Shown: in pieces, positions 7,720-16,144 of the stretch
How positions within the stretch are numbered: the stretch's first letter is position 1
How the letters are laid out: the number at the start of each line of letters is the position of its first letter
Assembly (NCBI GenBank): GCA_021808365.1
Contig: JAKBBU010000018.1
Coordinates: 1-37,880, forward strand
Direction: 5' to 3'
Length of the DNA stretch: 37,880 nucleotides
DNA from: Pseudomonadota bacterium
Lineage (GTDB): Bacteria; Pseudomonadota; Gammaproteobacteria; JAKBBU01
Notes under the pieces: generated by a model
Databases searched by the model: none
The model's input: only the letters and a program-made list of their open reading frames with translations
What the model was told of the DNA's origin: nothing
Translations under genes and position numbers: made by a program

Positions 7720-8919
7720 TCAATCCCTTCTCAACTTATCCGAAAGCGCGATCGGCGTTGGGTAACGCATCACGACGAAGTACGAAGAGAACATGAAAGT
7801 GAGAATAGTTGCCGCCTGAATGAGACAGGAAGCTTCCCGGCCTATGATGCCAGCTGCTGAGGCCAAGAAAGCGATCATCAACGAGAATTCACTCATTTGG
7901 CCCAAACGTACACCGACTTCCCAAGCCACATGACGGCTTTCATCGGCGCGATGCAATAAAAAGCGATAAAGTACGGGTTTGAGAAGCAACATTACTGCAG
8001 CGAGGATCAAGGCGGGCATAAAAATGCTGGGTAAATAACTAAAGTCGAAATTTGCGCCGATTGAAAAGAAAAACATGATCAAGAAAAAATCACGTAGCGG
8101 TTTTAAACTCTCAGCGATATAAAGCGAAATAGGGCTCGCCGCTAGGGCAACACCGGCGATGAAGGCACCAATTGCATCGGTGAGCCCTAAGATTTTCCCA
8201 AGTTCAGCAAGACTTAAACACCAGGCGATTGAAATTAAAAACGTATATTCTTTGATGCGATCAAAACGTGTGAAGAGTTTGAGTAAAATGAAACGCTCAC
8301 ATAAAAAGCTTACAAGGCATAAAAGAGGGAATGCGACTAAAATTCGAACAAGACTCCAAAGGGAAAAATGTCCCGCTCCTGGGCCACCAATTAATAATAA
8401 AACAATGATTGCCAATAAATCCTGCATTAACAGAACGCCGATGACTAATTCACCCGTATGTTGATGATGCAGAACGGTGGTCGGTAATAATTTCAAACCG
8501 ATGATTGTACTTGAAAACATCACAGAGGCGCCGATGATTAAACATTCGGTGATGGTGTAATGGAAAGCATAACTAAGACCAAAACCAAATAACCCAAGAA
8601 CAGTTGAACTAATCACCGCGATCCAAGTCATCTTCGTTAACATGTGCCAAAGACTTTGAGGATGTAAATGCAGGCCCAATAAAAATAAGAGGAAAATAAT
8701 GCCAAATTCACCGGTTTCTTTAACAACGGCAGAATCCGACACTAAGTTGATGCCCCAAGGCCCCAAAAGGGCACCGACTACGATATAGGCGACCAATAAG
8801 GATTGCCGTGTATACAAAGCCAAGGTTGCAATGACAGCAGTTGCAGCAAAAATAACGAAGGCTGCAAAAACGATGACGTTTGTATGAATTGCAGTGACAA
8901 GGGCGTGTTCACCGACCAT
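7720..8919 (-). CDS. CPA2-family cation/proton antiporter (KefB/KefC-like membrane domain)
   Basis: Inner-membrane transporter of 399 residues made almost wholly of hydrophobic segments (about eleven to thirteen). The pattern LLVAYIVVGALLGPWGINLV followed by GEFGIIFLLFLLGLHL is the typical start of the Na+/H+ exchanger fold of the CPA2 group, and GLTDAIGAFIAGVALA with FFFSIGANFDF mark the later core helices. The cytosolic RCK/TrkA domain of KefB and KefC is absent, so this is the short form. Its ATG overlaps the putA stop by one base (TAATG), so translation should be coupled to putA. The transported ion (K+ or Na+) cannot be read from sequence. Confidence 0.85.
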   Translation of the reverse strand: MVGEHALVTAIHTNVIVFAAFVIFAATAVIATLALYTRQSLLVAYIVVGALLGPWGINLVSDSAVVKETGEFGIIFLLFLLGLHLHPQSLWHMLTKMTWIAVISSTVLGLFGFGLSYAFHYTITECLIIGASVMFSSTIIGLKLLPTTVLHHQHTGELVIGVLLMQDLLAIIVLLLIGGPGAGHFSLWSLVRILVAFPLLCLVSFLCERFILLKLFTRFDRIKEYTFLISIAWCLSLAELGKILGLTDAIGAFIAGVALAASPISLYIAESLKPLRDFFLIMFFFSIGANFDFSYLPSIFMPALILAAVMLLLKPVLYRFLLHRADESRHVAWEVGVRLGQMSEFSLMIAFLASAAGIIGREASCLIQAATILTFMFSSYFVVMRYPTPIALSDKLRRD

Positions 8920-11900
8920 TAAAGTTCCTCATTTAAAGACAATAATGCAGCATTTCCTCCCGCTGCAGTTGTATTGACTGACAATACACGTTCAATACAC
9001 AAGCGCAGTAAATAATTGGGTCCACCAGCCTTGGGGCCGGTTCCCGACAAACCTTCACCACCAAAGGGCTGTACACCAACGACGGCACCAATCATGCTGC
9101 GGTTCACATAAATATTACCGACATGTACGCGTTGGCGGATCAGTTCAATGGTTTCATTAATACGACTCTGGATCCCCAATGTCAAGCCGTAACCCGTCTT
9201 ATTAATCATATCAATGACACGTTCTAATTCGGAAGATTTGTAACTGATCAAATGCAGCACTGGGCCAAATCGTTCTTCCGTTAATGACGATAAATCATTG
9301 AGCCGATAAACGCGAGGTGCGAAAAAAGAACCTTGAAGATCGGCAGGCACATCAAGTTGATATAAAAGTTGAGCTTTATTATCTTGAGCTAATTGTTGAT
9401 TTAACCCTTCACACGCTTTTGCATCAATCAGAGGGCCTATATCGGTTTTGAGATCCTTAGGATTACCAATCCGAAGTTCAGCCATGGCACCTTTTAACAA
9501 GATGATAAATTTCTCGACGATTTCTTCTTGTAAAAATAAAACCCGTAAAGCAGAACATCGCTGACCCGCACTGCCAAATGCTGATGTGATCACATCAGCT
9601 ACGGTTTGCTCTAATAAAGCCGAAGAATCAACGATCATTGCATTTTGTCCGCCTGTTTCAGCAATTATTGGAATAATTCGGCCATCGTTGCGATCAACTA
9701 ATGTGCGTTGAATGAGCGCAGCGGTGGCTGTTGAACCCGTGAACATGACACCGCGAATATAAGGGTTTGATGTGATCGCTGTACCGATATCTCGACCTCG
9801 TCCAGGCAGCAATTGAAGTACATCGCGAGGAATTCCAGCTTTATACATTAAGGACACCGCGAGTGCTGCAATCAACTGTGTTTGTTCCGCAGGTTTTGCA
9901 AGCACAGCATTACCTGTTACGAGGGAAGCTACAACTTGACCTGTAAAAATAGCGAGGGGAAAATTCCAAGGGCTGATGCAAGCGATGATCCCACGGCCGT
10001 GGTAACTCAAAATATTATCTTCGCCGGTTGGTCCGGGTAGTAAGGTGGGTTTTGCAAGTTTACCCCGTGCTTCTCCCGCATAATAACGGCAAAAATCCAC
10101 AGCTTCGCGAATTTCAGACAAAGCATCTGGCAAGGTTCGCCCGCCTTCACGCACGATCAAAGCCGCCAATTCAAGTTGATGTGATTCATACTGTGCCGCG
10201 ATCGCATCAAGCAATGTTGCTCGTTCTTCAACGGGTTTGCGATCCCATTTTGGAAACGCTGCCTGAGCTTGTGTAATCGCGCATTCGACATCACTTACTT
10301 GTGCGCGAATGACATGGCCGACAATTTGGCTGTGATCAGCTGGATTTCTAACTTCTTGCTTCACACCCTTCACACCCTCGTTTGAGTTGTTACAAGAAGG
10401 TTGTGCAGTATACAAGGCTGCCTCATCAATGATTTGCGACAGTTGTGTTAAATTAGCGGTATTTTCAAGATCAAAGCCCATAGAATTCACCCTGGTTGGA
10501 AAAAATAAATCGATTGGAAGAGGAATTAAGCGTTTTTCACGATCAACAAAAATTCGTGATTTTTCGATGGGGTCAGCCACGATAGTATCTACCGATACTT
10601 TCGGATCTGCCAGACTATGTACAAAAGAAGTATTTGCACCATTTTCTAATAAACGCCGCACAAGATAAGGCAACAGATCTTCATGCCGACCCACAGGACA
10701 ATAAATGCGAGAGGCAAGGCCGGCATTTAAAAGTTCATTATGCAAACCCATGCCCATACCGTGTAATCGTTGGAATTCATAATCACGATCTTTGGGCATA
10801 TGTTCAAGAACAAAGGCGATACTATAAGCATTATGCGTTGCAAATTGTGGATAGAATGCGTCGGGCATGCTAATGATTTTTTTAGCGCAGGCCATGAAGG
10901 AGAGATCAGTAAAACACTTGCGTGTAAAAACAGGATAATCTTCAAAACCATTTTGCTGTGCATGTTTAATTTCAGAATCCCAATAAGCGCCTTTAATCAG
11001 ACGCAACATGAATTTTCGTTTTTGTGCACGTGCACGATCAGCAAGGCCGTCGATTAAATGAATCGCGCGTTTTTGATAAGATTGAAGTGCTAAACCAAAA
11101 CCTTCCCAAGGCGCTAAACTAGGATCTTCAAACACAGCAAACATCACATCTAAGGATAATTGCAATCGATTTGCTTCTTCAGCATCAACAGTCAAACCAA
11201 TATCAAATTTTTTCGCTAATTGTGCCAAAGCAAGAAGACGTGGCACTAATTCTTCCATGACACGTTCGCGCTGCTCATAGTCATATCGGGCATGCAGGGC
11301 CGATAATTTAATGGAAATACCGGGGCCTTTGATGATGCCGCGACCTTGGGAGGCTTGCCCGATTGCTTCAATGGCATCGCGATATGAGATAAAATAACGT
11401 TCAACATCGGCCTGAGTATGCGCGGCTTCACCGAGCATGTCGTAGGAATGGCGATAATTGGGCTCTTTTGTTGCTCGTTTTAAGGCTTGCTCAATGGTTT
11501 CGCCCATCACGAATTGCCGTCCCATGATTTTCATGGATTGTTCAACAACTTTTCGAATAACAGGCTCACTACTATTTGCGAACCAATGCAAGAAAGTTTT
11601 TCCTTGTTCGTGTTGTGCGGAAATAATTTTTTCAGCAAACATCAAAGCGCGAGTACTTGTGTTAACGAGAAAATTCTCACTTTGGCCTAAATATTGTTTC
11701 CAATTTAAATGAGCCATTTTATCGTGAATCAATAGATCCCTTGTTCTCTTATCAGGAATACGTTGTAAAGCTTCTGCTAAGCATAACAATGCTAATCCTT
11801 CAGGACTTGACAGTGGATAGGTATTTAAAACTTGGTCTATCCCTAATTTATTTTTATCGCTGGATCGTATTTGAGTGACCAAATTTGCTGAGCGGGTGTG

Positions 11901-12017
11901 GATCCGTTGAGTGACTTCTGGCGTCAGAGCAATGTGTTCTAGCAAAGCGCGAACGCAATCTGCTTCGTTAGCACGATAAGCTATTTCAAGCTTATTTCTA
12001 AGTTCTTCTTTATTCAT
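8919..12017 (-). CDS. putA: Bifunctional proline dehydrogenase / pyrroline-5-carboxylate dehydrogenase
   Basis: PutA oxidises proline to glutamate in two steps at the membrane face, with FAD in the first and NAD+ in the second. The proline dehydrogenase barrel covers about 190-480 (GPGISIKLSALHARY, LRLIKGAYWDSEIK, FATHNAYS). The aldehyde dehydrogenase domain covers about 550-1010, with the glutamate in IAETGGQNAM (near 787) and the catalytic cysteine in GSAGQRCSALR (near 821). The N-terminal ribbon-helix-helix repressor domain of E. coli PutA is lacking, so this short form is purely enzymatic. I chose the ATG at 12017 (1032 residues); a TTG six bases upstream is also in frame. Neither has a ribosome site. 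The start overlaps the hemH stop by eight bases, so coupling is likely. Confidence 0.95.
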   Translation of the reverse strand: MNKEELRNKLEIAYRANEADCVRALLEHIALTPEVTQRIHTRSANLVTQIRSSDKNKLGIDQVLNTYPLSSPEGLALLCLAEALQRIPDKRTRDLLIHDKMAHLNWKQYLGQSENFLVNTSTRALMFAEKIISAQHEQGKTFLHWFANSSEPVIRKVVEQSMKIMGRQFVMGETIEQALKRATKEPNYRHSYDMLGEAAHTQADVERYFISYRDAIEAIGQASQGRGIIKGPGISIKLSALHARYDYEQRERVMEELVPRLLALAQLAKKFDIGLTVDAEEANRLQLSLDVMFAVFEDPSLAPWEGFGLALQSYQKRAIHLIDGLADRARAQKRKFMLRLIKGAYWDSEIKHAQQNGFEDYPVFTRKCFTDLSFMACAKKIISMPDAFYPQFATHNAYSIAFVLEHMPKDRDYEFQRLHGMGMGLHNELLNAGLASRIYCPVGRHEDLLPYLVRRLLENGANTSFVHSLADPKVSVDTIVADPIEKSRIFVDREKRLIPLPIDLFFPTRVNSMGFDLENTANLTQLSQIIDEAALYTAQPSCNNSNEGVKGVKQEVRNPADHSQIVGHVIRAQVSDVECAITQAQAAFPKWDRKPVEERATLLDAIAAQYESHQLELAALIVREGGRTLPDALSEIREAVDFCRYYAGEARGKLAKPTLLPGPTGEDNILSYHGRGIIACISPWNFPLAIFTGQVVASLVTGNAVLAKPAEQTQLIAALAVSLMYKAGIPRDVLQLLPGRGRDIGTAITSNPYIRGVMFTGSTATAALIQRTLVDRNDGRIIPIIAETGGQNAMIVDSSALLEQTVADVITSAFGSAGQRCSALRVLFLQEEIVEKFIILLKGAMAELRIGNPKDLKTDIGPLIDAKACEGLNQQLAQDNKAQLLYQLDVPADLQGSFFAPRVYRLNDLSSLTEERFGPVLHLISYKSSELERVIDMINKTGYGLTLGIQSRINETIELIRQRVHVGNIYVNRSMIGAVVGVQPFGGEGLSGTGPKAGGPNYLLRLCIERVLSVNTTAAGGNAALLSLNEEL

Positions 12018-12978
12018 AATCAATATAAGGTTTAATTAAGTGGAACATCATTTCAATATGGGTATTTGAAACATTTAAAGCAGGAATATAATCAAAGCGC
12101 TTCCCACCAGATTTTAAGAAAATTTCTTTATTTTCACGTGCAATTTCATCCAAGGTTTCAAGGCAATCTGCCGAAAAGCCAGGACAGAGTACTTGAACTG
12201 ATTCAACACCCTCGCGCGCTAATTGTTTGAGTGTTTTATCGCAATACGGTTTTAACCACACACTTCTGCCCAAACGAGATTGAAATGCGATCGTCCAATC
12301 GCCTTTTTGAAGGTTTAACGCGTGGGCAATAAGATTTGCAGTAGCATGACATTGGTTAAAATAAGGATCACCGCGATCAACAAAGGCTTGTGGTAATCCG
12401 TGAAAAGAAAACAGTAAATGTCGTGCACGTCCGTGTGCTTGTTGATAATCACGAATAGAATTTGCTAAAGCTTGAATATATAGTTCGTATTGATAGTAGT
12501 GATTAATAAAATGAAGTTCGGGAATGTTTCGCCATGTTTTTAAAACATCGGTGATTGCATCAAGGGTTGAACCGGTTGTTGCACCTGAATATTGTGGGTA
12601 CAACGGCAATATAATTAATTTTTCAACATCAGCTGCACGCAGTTCTTCTAAGGCTTGATGGATGCTCGGATTACCATATCTCATGCCGAGGGCGAGTTTA
12701 ATTTGAGGGTTAGGATAAAGTGCGTGTAAAGCTTGAGTTTGTGCTTGGCTGATGCTACGTAGAGGAGAATCATCTTGCCAAATCCGTTGATAATTTTCGG
12801 CGGATCGGCGAGGCCTGGTTCTTAAAATAAGGCCATGTAAAATAATAAACCACAGGTAACGATTTAATTCGACGACACGGCGATCAGATAAAAATTGCTT
12901 CAAATAGCGACGAACCGCTGGCGTGGTTGGCGCATCAGGTGTTCCCAAATTGGTTAATAAGATACCTGTTTTTTTCAA
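12010..12978 (-). CDS. hemH: Ferrochelatase
   Basis: Ferrochelatase inserts Fe2+ into protoporphyrin IX, the last step of haem synthesis. The 322 residues match the bacterial family, with GILLTNLGTPDAP at the N-terminus, the metal-site histidine in LFSFHGLP (His193), and the conserved glutamate in ADCLETLDEI (near 274). The start is a TTG one base after the end of the SDR gene stop, so it is probably translated by coupling; no strong ribosome site is seen. It sits between SDR and putA in a packed minus-strand operon. A haem enzyme next to flavin-linked proline oxidation has no proven functional link. Confidence 0.95.
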   Translation of the reverse strand: MKKTGILLTNLGTPDAPTTPAVRRYLKQFLSDRRVVELNRYLWFIILHGLILRTRPRRSAENYQRIWQDDSPLRSISQAQTQALHALYPNPQIKLALGMRYGNPSIHQALEELRAADVEKLIILPLYPQYSGATTGSTLDAITDVLKTWRNIPELHFINHYYQYELYIQALANSIRDYQQAHGRARHLLFSFHGLPQAFVDRGDPYFNQCHATANLIAHALNLQKGDWTIAFQSRLGRSVWLKPYCDKTLKQLAREGVESVQVLCPGFSADCLETLDEIARENKEIFLKSGGKRFDYIPALNVSNTHIEMMFHLIKPYIDYE

Positions 12979-12979
12979 T

Positions 12980-13765
12980 TTACTCAGTCCGTTCTTCGCG
13001 TCGATCCACCAAGGTTGCGGCTGATTGACAGGTCGGCATTAAAACAAGGTCGCGTATATTCACATGCGCAGGTCGAGTGGCACAAAAAAGAATGCAATCA
13101 GCCACATCAGCGGCGCTCAGAGGTTGTGTGCCGTGATAAACCGCTTGTGCACGAGTTTGATCACCTTTAAAACGCACCTGACTGAATTCTGTTTCAACAA
13201 GACCGGGATCAACAGAAGTCACGCGCACCTTGGTACCTAGGAGATCCATTTTTAATCCGGTATTAATCGCGTGAACGGCTGCTTTTGTTGCACAATAAAC
13301 AGCACCACCGGTGTAAGTTTCATGCCCCGCTAAAGAACCCATGTTGATAATATGGCCGCAATTTCGTTTGATCATTTGAGGTATAATTAAGCGGGTCATG
13401 TACAATAACCCTTTAATGTTTGTATCAATCATGGTTTCCCAATCATCGATACGCCCAGCTTGTACTTTTTCAAGCCCGGCAGCCAACCCTGCATTATTGA
13501 TGAGGATATCAATATCACACCATTCATTGGGTAAAGCAGCCAGAGCATCTTCGCATGCACGCTGATCACGAACATCGAGCGTGAAATAATGGTTTTTGGC
13601 TTGATATTGTTGAGTCAATAATGTTGTCAACTCAAGCAAACGTTCTCCACGTCGCGCGCAGAGCAGCAATTGAGCCCCCGCCGCCGCAAAGGCATGGGCA
13701 CAAGCTTGGCCAATGCCGCTTGACGCACCGGTGATGAGAACAATTTTGCCGTTCAGAGATGTCAT
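12980..13765 (-). CDS. Short-chain dehydrogenase/reductase, YdfG-like
   Basis: Classical SDR of 261 residues. The cofactor motif TGASSGIG is at 12-19 and CARR after the second strand (36-39) favours NADP(H). NNAG is at 90-93, and the catalytic Ser144, Tyr157 and Lys161 are in NMGSLAGH and VYCATKAAV. The closest familiar group is YdfG, which acts on 3-hydroxy acids such as serine and threonine, but substrate cannot be assigned from sequence. It is the first gene of the SDR-hemH-putA-antiporter run and lies 121 bases from the divergent bioF. Confidence 0.85.
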   Translation of the reverse strand: MTSLNGKIVLITGASSGIGQACAHAFAAAGAQLLLCARRGERLLELTTLLTQQYQAKNHYFTLDVRDQRACEDALAALPNEWCDIDILINNAGLAAGLEKVQAGRIDDWETMIDTNIKGLLYMTRLIIPQMIKRNCGHIINMGSLAGHETYTGGAVYCATKAAVHAINTGLKMDLLGTKVRVTSVDPGLVETEFSQVRFKGDQTRAQAVYHGTQPLSAADVADCILFCATRPAHVNIRDLVLMPTCQSAATLVDRREERTE

Positions 13766-13886
13766 AGCATTTCCTCTTTATTGCGAGTACTGTATTGGTT
13801 TTTGAACAATCTGTAAAGAGTGATAGTGGCTATACGGGTAAAGGTAATTATGATAAAATTAGCTTCTTTTTTGTCCATTCTAGACT

Positions 13887-15029
13887 ATGTACACACCTTA
13901 CGAGCAATACTGCGTTTTACAAGAAGCCAGGGGCCAATATCGCACTTTATCTGCTCAAAATGAGAGCAATTCGGCTTTAATTGATTTTTCCAGTAATGAC
14001 TACCTGAGCCTTAGTCATCATCCTGCGCTCCTCGATGCAGCCTATCAAGCAGGTTTAATGTTTGGTGTGGGGGCAACAGGCTCACGGTTGGTTTCAGGCA
14101 ATCAATCCATTTTTGAAACGCTTGAATGTAAAATTGCACATGATAAGAAAACAGAATCAGCCATCATTTTTAATTCAGGGTTTCAAGCTAATAGTACCGC
14201 GCTTGCCAGCCTGCTCGATGCAAGAGTATTAGGCAAAAAACCTCTTGTTTTCTTTGATCGCTATAATCATTCCAGTTTATATCAAGCTGTTTTTTTAAGC
14301 CAAGCTGAAATGATTCGTTTTGAGCATCAAGATTTAGCGCATTTAAAAACATTGCTTGAAAAATTTCGAACAACAAATCGGCCTTATTTTATTGTTTCAG
14401 AAACTATCTTTGGTATGGATGGCGATCAGGTCGATTTAAAAACACTCGTCGAACTTTCAAAACAATATCAGGCTTTTTTGTATCTTGATGAAGCACATAG
14501 TACGGGTATTTTTGGAGCGAGCGGCTATGGATTATCAACGGATTATTTACTTGGAGATATTCCTCATGTTGTTATGGGGACCTTTAGCAAAGCCCTTGGT
14601 TGTGCAGGGGGATATATTGCTTGTTCAGCAAGCGTGAAAAATTATTTAATGAATAAATGCCCAGGGTTTATTTATGCCACAGCACCCTCGCCAATGGTGA
14701 TGGGTGCCGTTGATCGAGCTTGGGATCTTGTTCGAACCTATGGTGCACAGCGAAAAGAATTATTTGAAAAAGCGGATCATTTACGTTCGGCCTTGAAGAA
14801 AAAAGGGTTTGACTGCGGCGATTCAACTACGCATATTATTCCTATTTTTATTGATGAAGAAGATCGTACAATGCAAGCAAAACAAGTTTTATTGAACCAT
14901 GGTATTTTAGTTTCCGCAATCAGACCACCCACCGTGCCGCCAAAAACATCACGTCTTCGAATCGCACTTCAAATCAATCATACGTGGGAAGATATAGATC
15001 GTTTAATACGTGTTATGGAGTCTATATGA
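13887..15029 (+). CDS. bioF: 8-amino-7-oxononanoate synthase
   Basis: PLP enzyme that condenses pimeloyl-ACP (or -CoA) with alanine in the first ring-forming stage of biotin synthesis. The 380 residues compare with 384 in E. coli. Key motifs are FSSNDYLSLS (34-43), GSRLVSGN (65-72), YLDEAHSTGIFG (199-210) and the PLP-lysine in GTFSKALG (Lys235). An in-frame TAG lies just upstream of the ATG (13881-13883), so this is the only start, yet there is no ribosome site before it. The stop overlaps the next ATG in ATGA. bioA, bioB, bioC and bioD are not in the window. No BirA-type operator was seen in the 121-base spacer upstream. Confidence 0.93.
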   Translation: MYTPYEQYCVLQEARGQYRTLSAQNESNSALIDFSSNDYLSLSHHPALLDAAYQAGLMFGVGATGSRLVSGNQSIFETLECKIAHDKKTESAIIFNSGFQANSTALASLLDARVLGKKPLVFFDRYNHSSLYQAVFLSQAEMIRFEHQDLAHLKTLLEKFRTTNRPYFIVSETIFGMDGDQVDLKTLVELSKQYQAFLYLDEAHSTGIFGASGYGLSTDYLLGDIPHVVMGTFSKALGCAGGYIACSASVKNYLMNKCPGFIYATAPSPMVMGAVDRAWDLVRTYGAQRKELFEKADHLRSALKKKGFDCGDSTTHIIPIFIDEEDRTMQAKQVLLNHGILVSAIRPPTVPPKTSRLRIALQINHTWEDIDRLIRVMESI

Positions 15030-15661
15030 AGGATCCCTGCTATATTTTTTGCCATGGTTGGGGATTTGATGCTAGTTTTTGGAACAATCTAAAGCCTTTT
15101 TTTCCAGATCAAAACTGTTTTTTTTTAGATCAAGGTTATTTCAGTACGCCGTATCTTGATTTACCAGATTTTAAAGATCATCCTATTATTGGTGTTGGAC
15201 ATTCCCTAGGGTTAGCAAAATTACTTGAGTTACCGATCAAATTTACAGCTTTAGTCGGTATTCAATCATTCATAAATTTTATTGGGTATTCTGAAAAATT
15301 AGCACATCGACGCAGTTTGGAATTACAAGCGATGATCCAATTTTTCAAAAAAAATCCAGAAAAAACGCTGCTTTCATTTTATGAAAAATGCGGAGCTTCA
15401 TGTGATTTAGAGAAATTTAAAATGAGCAACTTTGAAAGACTACTCAATGATCTTGAAAGTTTGAAGCTTGATTATAGTTTGCCGACATGTCCCATTTTGA
15501 TTCTAGGCGCAAAAAACGATGTTATCGTTTCTCCAGAGCTTCTTCTTGATAATTTTGAAGGTAAAAAGAATGTGACGCTCATTTTTCACGAGCAAGGTTT
15601 CCATAATCTTGGAAACCTTGAGCCGGAATTTGTTTATTGCTCCACGAAAAATTTTTCCTAA
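15026..15661 (+). CDS. Alpha/beta hydrolase, probable pimeloyl-ACP methyl ester esterase (BioH-like role)
   Basis: The 211 residues form an alpha/beta hydrolase with HGWGFDASFW (10-19, oxyanion region), nucleophile Ser60 in GHSLG, Asp165 in GAKNDVIV and His193 in GFHNLG. Its ATG overlaps the bioF stop (ATGA), the arrangement seen for esterases that free pimeloyl-ACP from its methyl ester at the end of the BioC pathway. The role is therefore inferred from position. The sequence is shorter than E. coli BioH (256) and I cannot place it firmly in BioH, BioG, BioK or BioJ. Its end overlaps the convergent gene by four bases. Confidence 0.75.
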   Translation: MKDPCYIFCHGWGFDASFWNNLKPFFPDQNCFFLDQGYFSTPYLDLPDFKDHPIIGVGHSLGLAKLLELPIKFTALVGIQSFINFIGYSEKLAHRRSLELQAMIQFFKKNPEKTLLSFYEKCGASCDLEKFKMSNFERLLNDLESLKLDYSLPTCPILILGAKNDVIVSPELLLDNFEGKKNVTLIFHEQGFHNLGNLEPEFVYCSTKNFS

Positions 15662-15936
15662 ATTGCTTTCAAAGGCGAGCTTTGGGCAACCACTTCTAAC
15701 GCTTGTTTGTAAGTAGAAAACACAGCTTCTATATCCATTTCTTTGGCAGATTGTTTTTCAACAGCTATTTTGGTTAATGCAACAGCGGTTTTCATTTCGT
15801 GATAACTTACATCTACCATACGATCCATCACGTCATTCGCTTCCGCTTCATCGTCATAAGGCGAATCTTCCATAAAAGCAGAAAAATCAAGATCTTCTTC
15901 TATTATCTCATTTTTAACGACATTATTTTTGCTCAT
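15658..15936 (-). CDS. Small acidic protein, unknown function
   Basis: The 92-residue product begins MSKNNVVKNE. The ATG at 15936 was chosen because GAGGAG stands a few bases upstream; the longer reading from 15978 lacks such a site. The N-terminal half is very acidic (MEDSPYDDEAEANDVMD), and the second half is a likely helix with regularly spaced hydrophobic residues (MKTAVALTKIAVEKQSAKEM). No family is recognised. The stop overlaps the end of the esterase gene by four bases in a tail-to-tail arrangement. The 208 bases upstream to 16144 are AT-rich and hold no gene that I can support. Confidence 0.6.
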   Translation of the reverse strand: MSKNNVVKNEIIEEDLDFSAFMEDSPYDDEAEANDVMDRMVDVSYHEMKTAVALTKIAVEKQSAKEMDIEAVFSTYKQALEVVAQSSPLKAI

Positions 15937-16144
15937 TTTTTGCTCCTCATGGTTGCCAAAGTTAGCCAATTTAATCATTTATTCTATGCCTTATGCAAGT
16001 TTTTTTATTTGGGCTCACACTTGTCAAAATGAACTCCGTTTGATAGCCTTAATGGGTACCGATTTGCAACAGGTGGTAGAAGGTTTCTCCACACGGTTAT
16101 GGCCGCGAGTATAAACCTACAAATCATTTTTGAAGGAATTTCTA

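Noticed and set aside
10028..11712. Several 60-95-codon plus-strand frames within putA
   Set aside because: They are shadows of a well-supported 1032-residue enzyme on the minus strand.
13850..13963. 37-codon frame overlapping the bioF start
   Set aside because: It has a possible AAGG site and could couple translation to bioF, which lacks one, but no conservation can be judged from a single sequence.
15929..16114. 61-codon plus-strand frame ending LQQVVEGFSTRLWPRV
   Set aside because: The last 24 residues look protein-like, but the start is unsupported and no family was recognised; not enough for a gene or pseudogene call.
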